The notes beneath the pieces were generated by a model. That model saw only the letters and a list, made by a program, of their open reading frames with translations. It had not been told where the DNA came from and did no database searches. Position numbers and translations under genes: made by a program. Below are positions 19,100 to 26,475 of a DNA stretch of 26,758 bases, in pieces (position 1 is the stretch's first letter; each line of letters starts with the position of its first letter). This DNA comes from DATBGE01 sp036558125 (lineage in GTDB: Bacteria > Gemmatimonadota > Gemmatimonadetes > Gemmatimonadales > GWC2-71-9), in NCBI GenBank assembly GCA_036558125.1, contig DATBGE010000013.1:1-26758 (forward strand). The letters run 5' to 3'.

Positions 19100-21669
19100 C
19101 CACCCTGAAGTTCATTCTGAGCATGGCCCGGCGAGAAGGACGGGCGGGTGGGCGGCGGCTGCTACTCCTGACTGCCGCCGTTTCGGCGGGAGTCGCCGCT
19201 CTCGTCGCGATCGATTCGTTCAGTGAAAACCTCCGCACCGGTGTGGCCGAGCAGTCGCGGGCGCTACTCGGTGCGGATCTTCGCATCGCTTCCCGCACCA
19301 CCCCCACACAGACGACCACCGAGACGGTGGATTCGATCGCCAAACAGGGCGGCGCGGGGAGTAACGACGTCGCCAGCGTCACCGGCTTCGCCGGGATGGC
19401 CTATCTCAAGCGCAACGGCGCGACGAAGATGGTACGGGTGACGGCAGTCGCCGGCGAGTATCCGCTCTACGGCACGGTGCGCACTACTCCGGCCGACCGA
19501 TGGGAGAGCCTGACTTCTGCTGGGAAGATCGCGCTGGTGGATCCATCGTTCCTGTCCGGTCTTCGAGCCTCGATTGGCGACACGCTGTCGCTGGGGGATG
19601 CCTGGTTCGTCGTTGCGGGGACGGTGGACAACTTCCCGGGAGACGTGGGCATCGAGAGCGCCTTCGGGCCCCGGGTTTTCATTCCGTCGCGATATCTGGC
19701 GGAGACATCCCTGCTCAGCTTCGGCGCCCGCGCGGAATACGAGTGGTACTTGAGATTCCCGGACTCAACAAAGGTCGGTGCCCTCGCCAAGACCTGGCGG
19801 ACCAGAATCAACCAACGGCAGTTGTCGTTGCGAACGGCAAGCGACAACGAGGAGAACCTCCGTAGCTCGCTGGACCAGCTGGGCCGTTACCTGGGCCTGG
19901 TCGCGCTCATTGCGTTGCTTCTGGGAGGAATCGGAGTGGGAAGCGCGGTGCAGGTCTTCCTGGGCCAGAAGCGGGAGAGCATCGCTGTCCTTCGTTGCCT
20001 CGGCGCAACATCGCGTCAGTTGTTCGCGGTGTACCTGCTGCAAGCAGTGATCATGGGCCTCATCGGGAGTGCGGTCGGAGTGGGACTCGGATTGCTGCTG
20101 CAGCTGGTGCTGCCCCATGTATTCGGCCAGTTCCTGCCTCTTACAGTGCAGATCAGACCCTCAGCCAGAGCAGTGCTCACCGGCCTGCTGATCGGCCTCT
20201 GGGTCTCGACCATCTTTGCGCTGCTGCCTCTGCTCCGCGTGCGCTCGGTTCCCCCGCTCGAGGTCTTACGACGCCCATACGAGACTGCGCGCGGGGAACG
20301 GGCCGAGCTCTGGACCTGGTTGGCGCGGATCACCCTGGTAGTCAGCACGGTGCTGCTCACGATCTACCAGGTTGGGGAGGTCAGGAAGGGACTCTTCTTT
20401 GCCAGCGCGATCGGCTTCGCACTGCTCGTCCTGTGGCTGGCGGCGCTCGGCCTCATCCGCGGCGTCCGGCGCTGGTTCCCCCGCCGACTGCCCTACGTCT
20501 GGCGACAAGGCCTCGCCAATCTTTACCGTCCCGCCAATCAGACTGTCGCCGTCGTCCTCGCACTCGGATTCGGCGCCTTCCTGCTTGGCGCCCTCGCTCT
20601 CGTGCAACACAACCTGCTCCGGCAGCTCAACCTCGATGCCGGTCCCGGAAAGCCCAATCTCGTGTTCTTCGATATCCAGCCTGACCAGCGCGAGGGACTG
20701 GCTGATCTGCTCGAGCAGCAGGGACGCCAGGCAAGCACGCCGGTACCCATCGTGCCGATGCGGATCCGTTCAATCAACGGGCGGCCGGTCGGGGAGATTC
20801 TGGCTGACAGCGCCCCGAAGAATCGCGAGGGTGAACCGATCGAGCGTTGGGCACTCCGCCGGGAGTTCCGTTCGACCTATCGCGATTCGATCGTCCACTC
20901 GGAGAAGGTCGTCGTGGGGCTCTGGTGGAACGGAACTCAGAAGGGCCCGGTCTTTCCCATCTCGATGGAGACGGGTGTCGCAACCGACTTGGGTGTCACG
21001 GTGCGCGACACCATCGTGTGGGACGTGCAAGGGGTGAGTGTCACCACCCGGATCGCCAGCCTGCGCGAAGTGAACTGGGCCCGGTTCGAGCCGAATTTCT
21101 TCGTGGTCTTCCCGAGCGGCGCACTCGAGGCTGCGCCGCAGAGCTACGTCGTGCTTACCCGGGCATCCACCCCGCTGGAATTGGGAGAGATCCAGCGGCA
21201 AGTCGTGCAGCGCTATTCGAACATCACCTCGATCGACTTGACGACAATTCAGTCGGCGATCGAGCGGATCGTCTCCTCCGTGGTGCTGGCGGTACGCTTC
21301 ATGGCGCTCTTCAGCCTGGCGACGGGAACCATCGTGCTCATTGGCGCACTCGCCACCAGCCGATTCCAGCGGGTGCGGGAGGCGGTGCTCCTCAAGACCC
21401 TCGGCGCGGTTCGCCGCCAGGTCCTGCGAATCATGCTGGCCGAATACGCTGCCTTGGGGGTGCTCGCGGCCCTCGTGGCTATGGCCTTGGCGTCGGCCGC
21501 GGGCTGGGCCCTCACCAAATACGTCTTCGAGGTTCCGTTCTCGGTTCCGTGGAGCGGTTTCCTGGCCCTGGCCTTCGGCATGATCGCGCTCACGCTGATT
21601 ACGGGGGTATGGAACAGTGTCGAGGTGTTTCGGAGGACGGCGATGGAGGTGCTGAGGGGTCAGGAGTAA
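19096..21669 (+). CDS. ybbP: FtsX-type ABC transporter permease, YbbP-like
   Basis: The 857-residue protein has the long YbbP/LolC-duplicated plan: one N-terminal helix (RRLLLLTAAVSAGVAALVAI), a large extracytoplasmic domain, an FtsX helix group with VFLGQKRESIAVLRCLGATS, a central group of helices, a second large extracytoplasmic domain, and a final FtsX group with QRVREAVLLKTLGAVRRQVL. The two copies of the R-E-x(3-4)-L-[RK]-x-LGA coupling motif are the sites that meet the ATPase. It partners the YbbA gene it overlaps. The last codons run into a 7-bp repeat array: the TAA stop (21667-21669) is the end of the first GGAGTAA unit, so the protein's final residues depend on the repeat. The C-terminus RGQE is otherwise unremarkable. 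Confidence 0.93.
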   Translation: MTTLKFILSMARREGRAGGRRLLLLTAAVSAGVAALVAIDSFSENLRTGVAEQSRALLGADLRIASRTTPTQTTTETVDSIAKQGGAGSNDVASVTGFAGMAYLKRNGATKMVRVTAVAGEYPLYGTVRTTPADRWESLTSAGKIALVDPSFLSGLRASIGDTLSLGDAWFVVAGTVDNFPGDVGIESAFGPRVFIPSRYLAETSLLSFGARAEYEWYLRFPDSTKVGALAKTWRTRINQRQLSLRTASDNEENLRSSLDQLGRYLGLVALIALLLGGIGVGSAVQVFLGQKRESIAVLRCLGATSRQLFAVYLLQAVIMGLIGSAVGVGLGLLLQLVLPHVFGQFLPLTVQIRPSARAVLTGLLIGLWVSTIFALLPLLRVRSVPPLEVLRRPYETARGERAELWTWLARITLVVSTVLLTIYQVGEVRKGLFFASAIGFALLVLWLAALGLIRGVRRWFPRRLPYVWRQGLANLYRPANQTVAVVLALGFGAFLLGALALVQHNLLRQLNLDAGPGKPNLVFFDIQPDQREGLADLLEQQGRQASTPVPIVPMRIRSINGRPVGEILADSAPKNREGEPIERWALRREFRSTYRDSIVHSEKVVVGLWWNGTQKGPVFPISMETGVATDLGVTVRDTIVWDVQGVSVTTRIASLREVNWARFEPNFFVVFPSGALEAAPQSYVVLTRASTPLELGEIQRQVVQRYSNITSIDLTTIQSAIERIVSSVVLAVRFMALFSLATGTIVLIGALATSRFQRVREAVLLKTLGAVRRQVLRIMLAEYAALGVLAALVAMALASAAGWALTKYVFEVPFSVPWSGFLALAFGMIALTLITGVWNSVEVFRRTAMEVLRGQE

Positions 21670-21704
21670 GGAGTAAGGAGTGAGGAGTATGGAGTGAGGA
21701 GGAA
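21663..21704 (+). repeat. Tandem 7-bp repeats (GGAGTNA), left array
   Basis: Six units: GGAGTAA, GGAGTAA, GGAGTGA, GGAGTAT, GGAGTGA, GGAGGAA. The first contains the ybbP stop codon. The same heptamer occurs inverted at 22161-22195 and direct at 25318-25387. The stretch 21705-21810 that follows holds only the palindrome described separately. Confidence 0.92.
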
Positions 21705-21735
21705 TGGACACAAAGGGTGAAGATCGCGTTTGCAG

Positions 21736-21767
21736 GGGTCAGCTGCGCGTAATCGGGGACCTGACCC
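21736..21767. repeat. REP-like palindrome
   Basis: GGGTCAG (21736-21742) and CTGACCC (21761-21767) pair over 7 bp with an 18-base interior. The form GGGGTCAG...GGGGACCTGACCC resembles REP-type sequences associated with REP-linked tyrosine transposases, but no transposase gene is present in the window. Confidence 0.45.
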
Positions 21768-21810
21768 GGCCCCTCTGGCGCTACGATCCGCACTGTGAGA
21801 TCACAAGTCG

Positions 21811-22143
21811 TTGATTGCATGGCAGAAGGCGCGTTTCGTTGTCGATGCAGTGCTCAGAATTAGCATTCGCCATTGGTCCCCACCGGCCGCGGCAGTCATT
21901 GGTCAGCTGCGGCGATCGTCCCTGTCAGTTCAACTCAACATCGTGGAAGGTCACGCGCGCCGAGCATCGCCTCAGTTCAAGTATCATCTCAACATCGCAT
22001 ACGGGTCGGCCGTTGAGACCATCGAGCTGCTGGAGATATTGAGGGACCATAGTCTGATTCCGGTCACTGACGCGGAGACCACTCTAGCCGCTGCCATCGA
22101 GACCCGAGCCTTGCTCTTGGGCCTGCTCCGTCGGTATTCCTGA
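21811..22143 (+). CDS. Four-helix-bundle protein (S23 / 23S rRNA intervening-sequence protein family)
   Basis: The 110-residue product matches the small four-helix-bundle family: IAWQKARFVVDAVLRIS, then QLRRSSLSVQLNIVEGHARR (family form QLRRAAvSIpaNIAEGxgR), then FKYHLNIAYGSAVETIELLE (family form fl.iA.GSl.E...l). These proteins form pentamers; relatives are encoded in intervening sequences of 23S rRNA genes and as Avd in diversity-generating retroelements, but neither context is present here. The start is doubtful: TTG 21811 lacks a good ribosome site, and family members usually begin a few residues earlier (…Y-x-x-L-I-A-W-Q-K-A). In-frame upstream codons give DHKSLIAWQKA after a TGA, while GTG 21795 in another frame would start MRS; a 2-base loss there would explain this. 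The gene is bracketed by inverted heptamer arrays. Confidence 0.78.
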   Translation: MIAWQKARFVVDAVLRISIRHWSPPAAAVIGQLRRSSLSVQLNIVEGHARRASPQFKYHLNIAYGSAVETIELLEILRDHSLIPVTDAETTLAAAIETRALLLGLLRRYS

Positions 22144-22160
22144 CAGGTGTCTCTAGGTCC

Positions 22161-22195
22161 GTACTCCTCACTCCTTACTCCTCACTCCTTACTGT
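22161..22195 (-). repeat. Tandem 7-bp repeats (GGAGTNA), right array, inverted
   Basis: Read on the plus strand: GTACTCC, TCACTCC, TTACTCC, TCACTCC, TTACTGT, i.e. four to five GGAGTNA units on the minus strand. Together with 21663-21704 they enclose the four-helix-bundle gene like terminal inverted repeats of a ~530-bp unit. Confidence 0.92.
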
Positions 22196-22239
22196 TTTAG
22201 ACTTCTCCCCGTCCCACCACCTACAACCCGAGGATCAGC

Positions 22240-25200
22240 ATGCTGGCCGTACTGACCCTGCTCTTCATTTTGTCCGGCGCGGCCGGCCTGTTCTACGAAT
22301 CGGTCTGGTCGCGCTATCTCGGTCTCTTCGTCGGCCACAATGCGTACGCCCAGGTGATCGTCCTCGTGATCTTCCTGGGCGGCATGGCGCTGGGAGCCAT
22401 GCTGGTGGGCCGGTGGACCGAACGACTGAAGTCGCCGCTCTTCGGGTACGCCATCGTCGAGGGGCTGATCGGTACGGTCGGCCTCGTTTTTCATGATCTC
22501 TACATCGGGGTCACCAACTGGGCCTACCAGTCGGTGTTTCCCCACACCGCCGGTTCGGTCTCGCTCACCATCGCCAAATGGGCCATCGCCTCCGCCCTGA
22601 TCCTGCCCCAGTCCATCTTGCTGGGCATGACGTTTCCGCTCATGACGGCGGGGGCGCTGCGGTGGATCACCGACCGGCCGGGCCGGACCCTCAGCATCCT
22701 GTACTTCGCGAACAGCTTCGGCGCAGCGGTAGGGGTGCTGGTCGCGGGATTCTACCTGGTTGAAGTGGCGGGACTGCCGGGCACCATCCTCGCCGCCTCG
22801 ATCCTGAACTTCGTCGTGGCGATCGGCGCCATCTTCGCGACCCGCGCGCACCGAGGGAGGACTGCGGACGGAGAAGTCACGGAGCGCCCTCCAATCACCG
22901 CAAACGAGGTCAAGAGCTCCGGCGTCATCCGGCCGGAACACGCCGGAATTCTTACCCGCCTCCTGCTCTGGACCGCATTCGGTACCGCAGTCGCGTCTTT
23001 CATCTATGAGATTGCCTGGATCCGGATGCTCTCGCTGGTGCTGAGCAGCGCGACCCACGCCTTCGAGCTGATGCTGTCGGCGTTCATTCTTGGTATCGCG
23101 CTGGGATCGCTCTGGGTCCGCTCCAAGGCGGACCAGTTCTCCGACCCGCTACGCGCCCTGGGCATTACCCAATGGGCCATGGGCTTTCTCGCGCTCGCTA
23201 CCCTGCCAGTCTACGTGCTGTCCTTCGGTTGGACCGGCGACCTGCTACATACCTTCGCCAAGACCGACGCCGGCTACAACGGGTTCACGATTGCCCGCTA
23301 CGGGATCTGCCTTCTCGTCATGATCCCCGCCACCTTCTGTGCCGGCATCACCCTGCCACTGATCACCCGCACTCTCGTGCTGGGCGGCCTCGGTGAGCGC
23401 GCGATCGGGACGGTATACGGGGTCAACACCCTGGGATCGATCATCGGCGTGAGCATCGCTGCCCTGATCCTCATGCCATTGGTCGGCCTCAAGGCCCTCC
23501 TCTCCCTCGGTGCTTTGGTCGACATGGCAATCGGTGTCGCCATTCTCTTCGTGGCAGCGCGATTGAGCGGAGATACCGGAGCCCGGCGCTTCGCGCTTCT
23601 CTCGCTCGCGGGACTGGGAGTGGTGTTTGCGATCGCGGCGTTGACGCCGACGCTGGATCGCCGGCTGCTCCTGAGCGGTGTGTACCGGTTCGGTACGGTA
23701 CCGCCCCCAGGCAGCCGGGAGATTCTCTACACCCGTGACGGAAGAACGGCCACCGTCTCCGCCGAGAAGATCACCTCGACCGGCGACATCTTCATCGCGA
23801 CCAACGGCAAATCGGACGGCCAACTCAGCGCCTACTGGCTCACGCCGTGCGCGCCCGATTCGGCGCGTCACCCGCTCAGGGGCGACATGGCCACCATGGT
23901 CCTGGGCGCCCTGATGACCGCGGCCCACGCCCCGAACGCCGAAGAGGGCGCCGTCATCGGGCAAGGGACCGGCATGTCGAGCCACATCCTCCTGGGAAAT
24001 CCTCATCTCAAGCACCTGGCGACGATCGAGATCGAGCCCGAGATGATCAAGGCATCTCGAGCATTCCTGCCGGCCAACCGGCGCGTGTTCGAGGATCCCC
24101 GCAGCGTATTCATCATCGACGACGCCAAGTCATACTTCGCCGCCGCCGGAAAGCAGTACGACTTCATCTTTTCCGAGCCTTCCAACCCGTGGGTGAGTGG
24201 AGTATCCGGCCTGTTCACGGCGGAGTTCTACGACCGGGTCAAACAATACCTCAAGCCCAACGGGATCTTCGCGCAGTGGATTCACCTCTACGATCTGAAC
24301 GATCGGCTGGTGATCACCGTGCTCGCGGCCCTGCACCAGAAGTTTGGGGACTACCAGGTCTTCATGCCGGTGGGATCGGACATGATCGTGATCGCGACCA
24401 ACGGGCCCAAACTCCCGACCCCCGACTGGAGCATTTTCCAGTGGCCCGGGATTCAACAGGACCTCTGTCACCAGCTGCCGTTCACTGCCGAAGCGATGGA
24501 GGCGACCCGGCTCGGCAGCAGGGCGTCGCTGGGTCCGCTGGTGGAGGCGGCGCCGCAGGTCAATTCCGACTTTTTCCCCCATCTCGACAACGGCGCCGAG
24601 CGCACTCGCTATCTCGCCAGTCGTGCGATTGGGCTCTGGGGATTGTCCAACGAGCGTCAGGACCTGACCGCGCCGTTCGAAGGCCGGCGGATCGGTCCAG
24701 TTCCATTTACCATGGCGCCCGCGCCGGATGTTCCCCGGATGTACAGCCTGGCCTTGGGTGCGGCGTTGCGGGACCCGGCCTCCTACGTGACGACCGACAC
24801 CATTCCCGACGATGACCGAAAAATCACGGCGCTCGCGCGCGAGAGAGCCTGGCTGGCGACCCTGGCGGCGTCCGAACCGCCGGGGAACTGGCGAGTCTGG
24901 ATTCAGTGGATGTCCGACATCGACCGGGACCGCTACGGTGGAACCACGGGCTATGCCGATCCCGAGTTCTATAGTCAGATCTATCACTATCTCGATCGGC
25001 ACAAGGCTCCCGCGGATGTCCGCGCCGTCATCGATTTCCGGCACGGCGTAAGTGGATGGGACTTCGCCCAGGCGGTAAAGGCGGCCGAGCCACTCGAAGC
25101 CGCGGCGCTGGACCGGAAGAGTTGGCTTCCGCCGGATGAGCTGCGTGACGGCCTGGTCATCGCGCGGCTCATGACCGGAGATGCCGTAGGCGCCAGACGC

Positions 25201-25314
25201 GCCTTCGAGTCACTCGCTCCCTTCAGCCGGCGGCCGCCCGGAGATTTCCGGACCGCGCTGCTCGCGGCCTACGTGGAGGCGAAGAGTGGTGAGGGAAAGG
25301 CAGGAAGTGAGTGA
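22240..25314 (+). CDS. Multi-spanning membrane protein fused to spermidine-synthase-like methyltransferase-fold domain
   Basis: ATG 22240 has GAGGAT at about 8 bases. The 1024-residue protein starts with a large membrane region (about residues 1-480, two blocks of helices split by a polar loop near 210-235), beginning ILSGAAGLFYESVWSRYLGL, typical of bacterial fused transporter/spermidine-synthase proteins. The soluble domain has motif I VIGQGTGMSSHILL (572 onward), acidic IEIEPEM and FSEPSNPWVSGVSGLFTAEF-YDRVKQYL, the hallmark of this family. The last ~300 residues (after HLYDLNDRL) are extra and unassigned. True spermidine synthases use decarboxylated SAM and putrescine; these fused forms have no proven reaction, and no speD or speE-type partner is nearby, so polyamine synthesis should not be assumed. 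Stands alone between two repeat arrays. Confidence 0.88.
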   Translation: MLAVLTLLFILSGAAGLFYESVWSRYLGLFVGHNAYAQVIVLVIFLGGMALGAMLVGRWTERLKSPLFGYAIVEGLIGTVGLVFHDLYIGVTNWAYQSVFPHTAGSVSLTIAKWAIASALILPQSILLGMTFPLMTAGALRWITDRPGRTLSILYFANSFGAAVGVLVAGFYLVEVAGLPGTILAASILNFVVAIGAIFATRAHRGRTADGEVTERPPITANEVKSSGVIRPEHAGILTRLLLWTAFGTAVASFIYEIAWIRMLSLVLSSATHAFELMLSAFILGIALGSLWVRSKADQFSDPLRALGITQWAMGFLALATLPVYVLSFGWTGDLLHTFAKTDAGYNGFTIARYGICLLVMIPATFCAGITLPLITRTLVLGGLGERAIGTVYGVNTLGSIIGVSIAALILMPLVGLKALLSLGALVDMAIGVAILFVAARLSGDTGARRFALLSLAGLGVVFAIAALTPTLDRRLLLSGVYRFGTVPPPGSREILYTRDGRTATVSAEKITSTGDIFIATNGKSDGQLSAYWLTPCAPDSARHPLRGDMATMVLGALMTAAHAPNAEEGAVIGQGTGMSSHILLGNPHLKHLATIEIEPEMIKASRAFLPANRRVFEDPRSVFIIDDAKSYFAAAGKQYDFIFSEPSNPWVSGVSGLFTAEFYDRVKQYLKPNGIFAQWIHLYDLNDRLVITVLAALHQKFGDYQVFMPVGSDMIVIATNGPKLPTPDWSIFQWPGIQQDLCHQLPFTAEAMEATRLGSRASLGPLVEAAPQVNSDFFPHLDNGAERTRYLASRAIGLWGLSNERQDLTAPFEGRRIGPVPFTMAPAPDVPRMYSLALGAALRDPASYVTTDTIPDDDRKITALARERAWLATLAASEPPGNWRVWIQWMSDIDRDRYGGTTGYADPEFYSQIYHYLDRHKAPADVRAVIDFRHGVSGWDFAQAVKAAEPLEAAALDRKSWLPPDELRDGLVIARLMTGDAVGARRAFESLAPFSRRPPGDFRTALLAAYVEAKSGEGKAGSE

Positions 25315-25317
25315 CAG

Positions 25318-25387
25318 GGAGTCAGGAGTCAGGAGTCAGGAGTGAGGAGTCAGGAGTCACGAGTGAGGAGTAAGGAGTGAGGAGTAA
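25318..25387 (+). repeat. Tandem 7-bp repeats (GGAGTNA), ten units
   Basis: Ten contiguous heptamers in the 115-bp gap before fabI: GGAGTCA x3, GGAGTGA, GGAGTCA x2, CGAGTGA, GGAGTAA, GGAGTGA, GGAGTAA. The array begins 3 bp after the upstream stop codon. Variation is almost confined to the sixth base. The remaining 42 bp before fabI may hold its leader. Confidence 0.95.
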
Positions 25388-25429
25388 GTGCGAAAGAATT
25401 GAGGCCTGGCTTCTACCGATGGTACGACC

Positions 25430-26341
25430 ATGCTGAAGATTGATCTGACAGGGAAACGAGCCTTCATAGCCGGGGTAGCCGATGACGGCGGGTTCGGCTT
25501 CGCGATTGCCAAGGCCATGGCCGAAGCCGGGGCGACGATTTGTCTCGGTACCTGGCCGCCGGCGATGGGGATTTTCCTGAACCTCTTGGAACGCGGAAAG
25601 ATCGAGGAATCGCTCAAGCTCGAGAGTGGCGGGAAACTCGAGTTCGAACGGGTCTACCCGCTCGATGCCGCCTACGACACGCTGGCCGATGCACCGGCCG
25701 AGATCCGCGAGAACAAACGCTATAAGGAACGGGGCGATTTCAGCATCCAGGGCACCGCCGACGCGCTGGTGAAAGACTTCGGTTCCACGCCGATCGATAT
25801 CCTGGTGCACAGCCTCGCCAACGGCCCCGAGGTGAAGAAACCGTTGATCGAGACCAGCCGAGCCGGCTACCTCACCGCGGTGAGCGTCAGCGCGTATAGC
25901 ATGGTCTCCATGGTGCGGACCTTCGCACCGCTCATGAGGCCTGGAGGATCCTTCCTGTCCCTGACCTACATGGCGGGCGAGCGAGTCATTCCCGGTTACG
26001 GCGGAGGGATGTCCTCGGCCAAAGCGGCGCTCGAGTCCGACACCCGGACCCTGGCCTACGAGGCCGGTCGCCGCCACGGGGTCCGCATCAACGCTATCTC
26101 GGCAGGACCCTGGGCATCCCGCGCGGCGAGCGCGATCGGATTCATCGACATGATGATCGACTACTGCAAGACCAACTCGCCATTGCCGCGGGAGCTCGAT
26201 GCGAAGGAAGTGGGTGCCACCGCGGCATTCCTGGCAAGCCCGCTCGCGGGGGCGATCACGGGAACCGTGGTCTATGTGGACAACGGTTATCACGCGATGG
26301 GAATGGCAGTGGACAATCAGGTGGAGAGCGGCAAGAGCTGA
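25430..26341 (+). CDS. fabI: Enoyl-[acyl-carrier-protein] reductase (NADH), plant/Chlamydia-type FabI
   Basis: The 303-residue enzyme reduces enoyl-ACP in the last step of each fatty-acid elongation cycle. It has the nucleotide-binding start GKRAFIAGVADDGGFGFAIA and the active-site residues Tyr180, Tyr190 and Lys198 in TYMAGERVIPGYGGGMSSAK, spaced as in plant ENR (Y-x9-Y-x7-K) instead of the Y-x6-K of E. coli FabI. The insert VYPLDAAYDTLADAPAEIRE followed by NKRYKERGDFSIQ is also specific to the longer plant/Chlamydia/Bacteroidetes form; E. coli FabI is about 262 residues. Near the end DNGYHAMGM is the usual closing motif. Start ATG 25430 follows the heptamer array by 42 bp; no strong ribosome site is seen. 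Probably transcribed alone. Such enzymes are commonly triclosan-sensitive, which is not tested by sequence. Confidence 0.96.
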   Translation: MLKIDLTGKRAFIAGVADDGGFGFAIAKAMAEAGATICLGTWPPAMGIFLNLLERGKIEESLKLESGGKLEFERVYPLDAAYDTLADAPAEIRENKRYKERGDFSIQGTADALVKDFGSTPIDILVHSLANGPEVKKPLIETSRAGYLTAVSVSAYSMVSMVRTFAPLMRPGGSFLSLTYMAGERVIPGYGGGMSSAKAALESDTRTLAYEAGRRHGVRINAISAGPWASRAASAIGFIDMMIDYCKTNSPLPRELDAKEVGATAAFLASPLAGAITGTVVYVDNGYHAMGMAVDNQVESGKS

Positions 26342-26360
26342 CGTTAGAGGAAAAGCTTAC

Positions 26361-26398
26361 CGCAGACCACGCTGAAACCGCGGAAGAACGCGGAGAAA
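26361..26398 (+). repeat. Degenerate 9-10-bp tandem repeat (CGCGGARRAA)
   Basis: CGCAGACCA, CGCTGAAAC, CGCGGAAGAA, CGCGGAGAAA: four degenerate units between fabI and the last gene. The remaining 77 bp (26399-26475) show no clear structure. The unit is different from the 7-bp families elsewhere. Confidence 0.55.
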
Positions 26399-26475
26399 TC
26401 TTGTAATAGGCGGCTCACCCTGTCGGTGCAGATAGGAATTGATGTTTGGTTGATCGATGCTTCATACCGTTGGGA

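Noticed and set aside
20770..21711. 313-residue minus-strand frame opposite ybbP
   Set aside because: His/Arg/Asp-rich shadow; its start lies within the heptamer array and no family motif is seen.
21811..22143. Avd protein of a diversity-generating retroelement
   Set aside because: No reverse transcriptase, template repeat or variable repeat is seen on either side.
24130..25044. 304-residue minus-strand frame inside the spermidine-synthase-like gene
   Set aside because: Antisense of a well-supported gene with Arg/Gly-rich composition and no recognisable motif; the same holds for 22189-23058 and 23245-24015.
22240..25314. Functional spermidine synthase (speE)
   Set aside because: The family of fused membrane forms has no proven polyamine activity and no speD or related gene is nearby, so no speE symbol is given.
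25318..25387. CRISPR-like array
   Set aside because: Units are 7 bp with no spacers; this is a simple tandem repeat.
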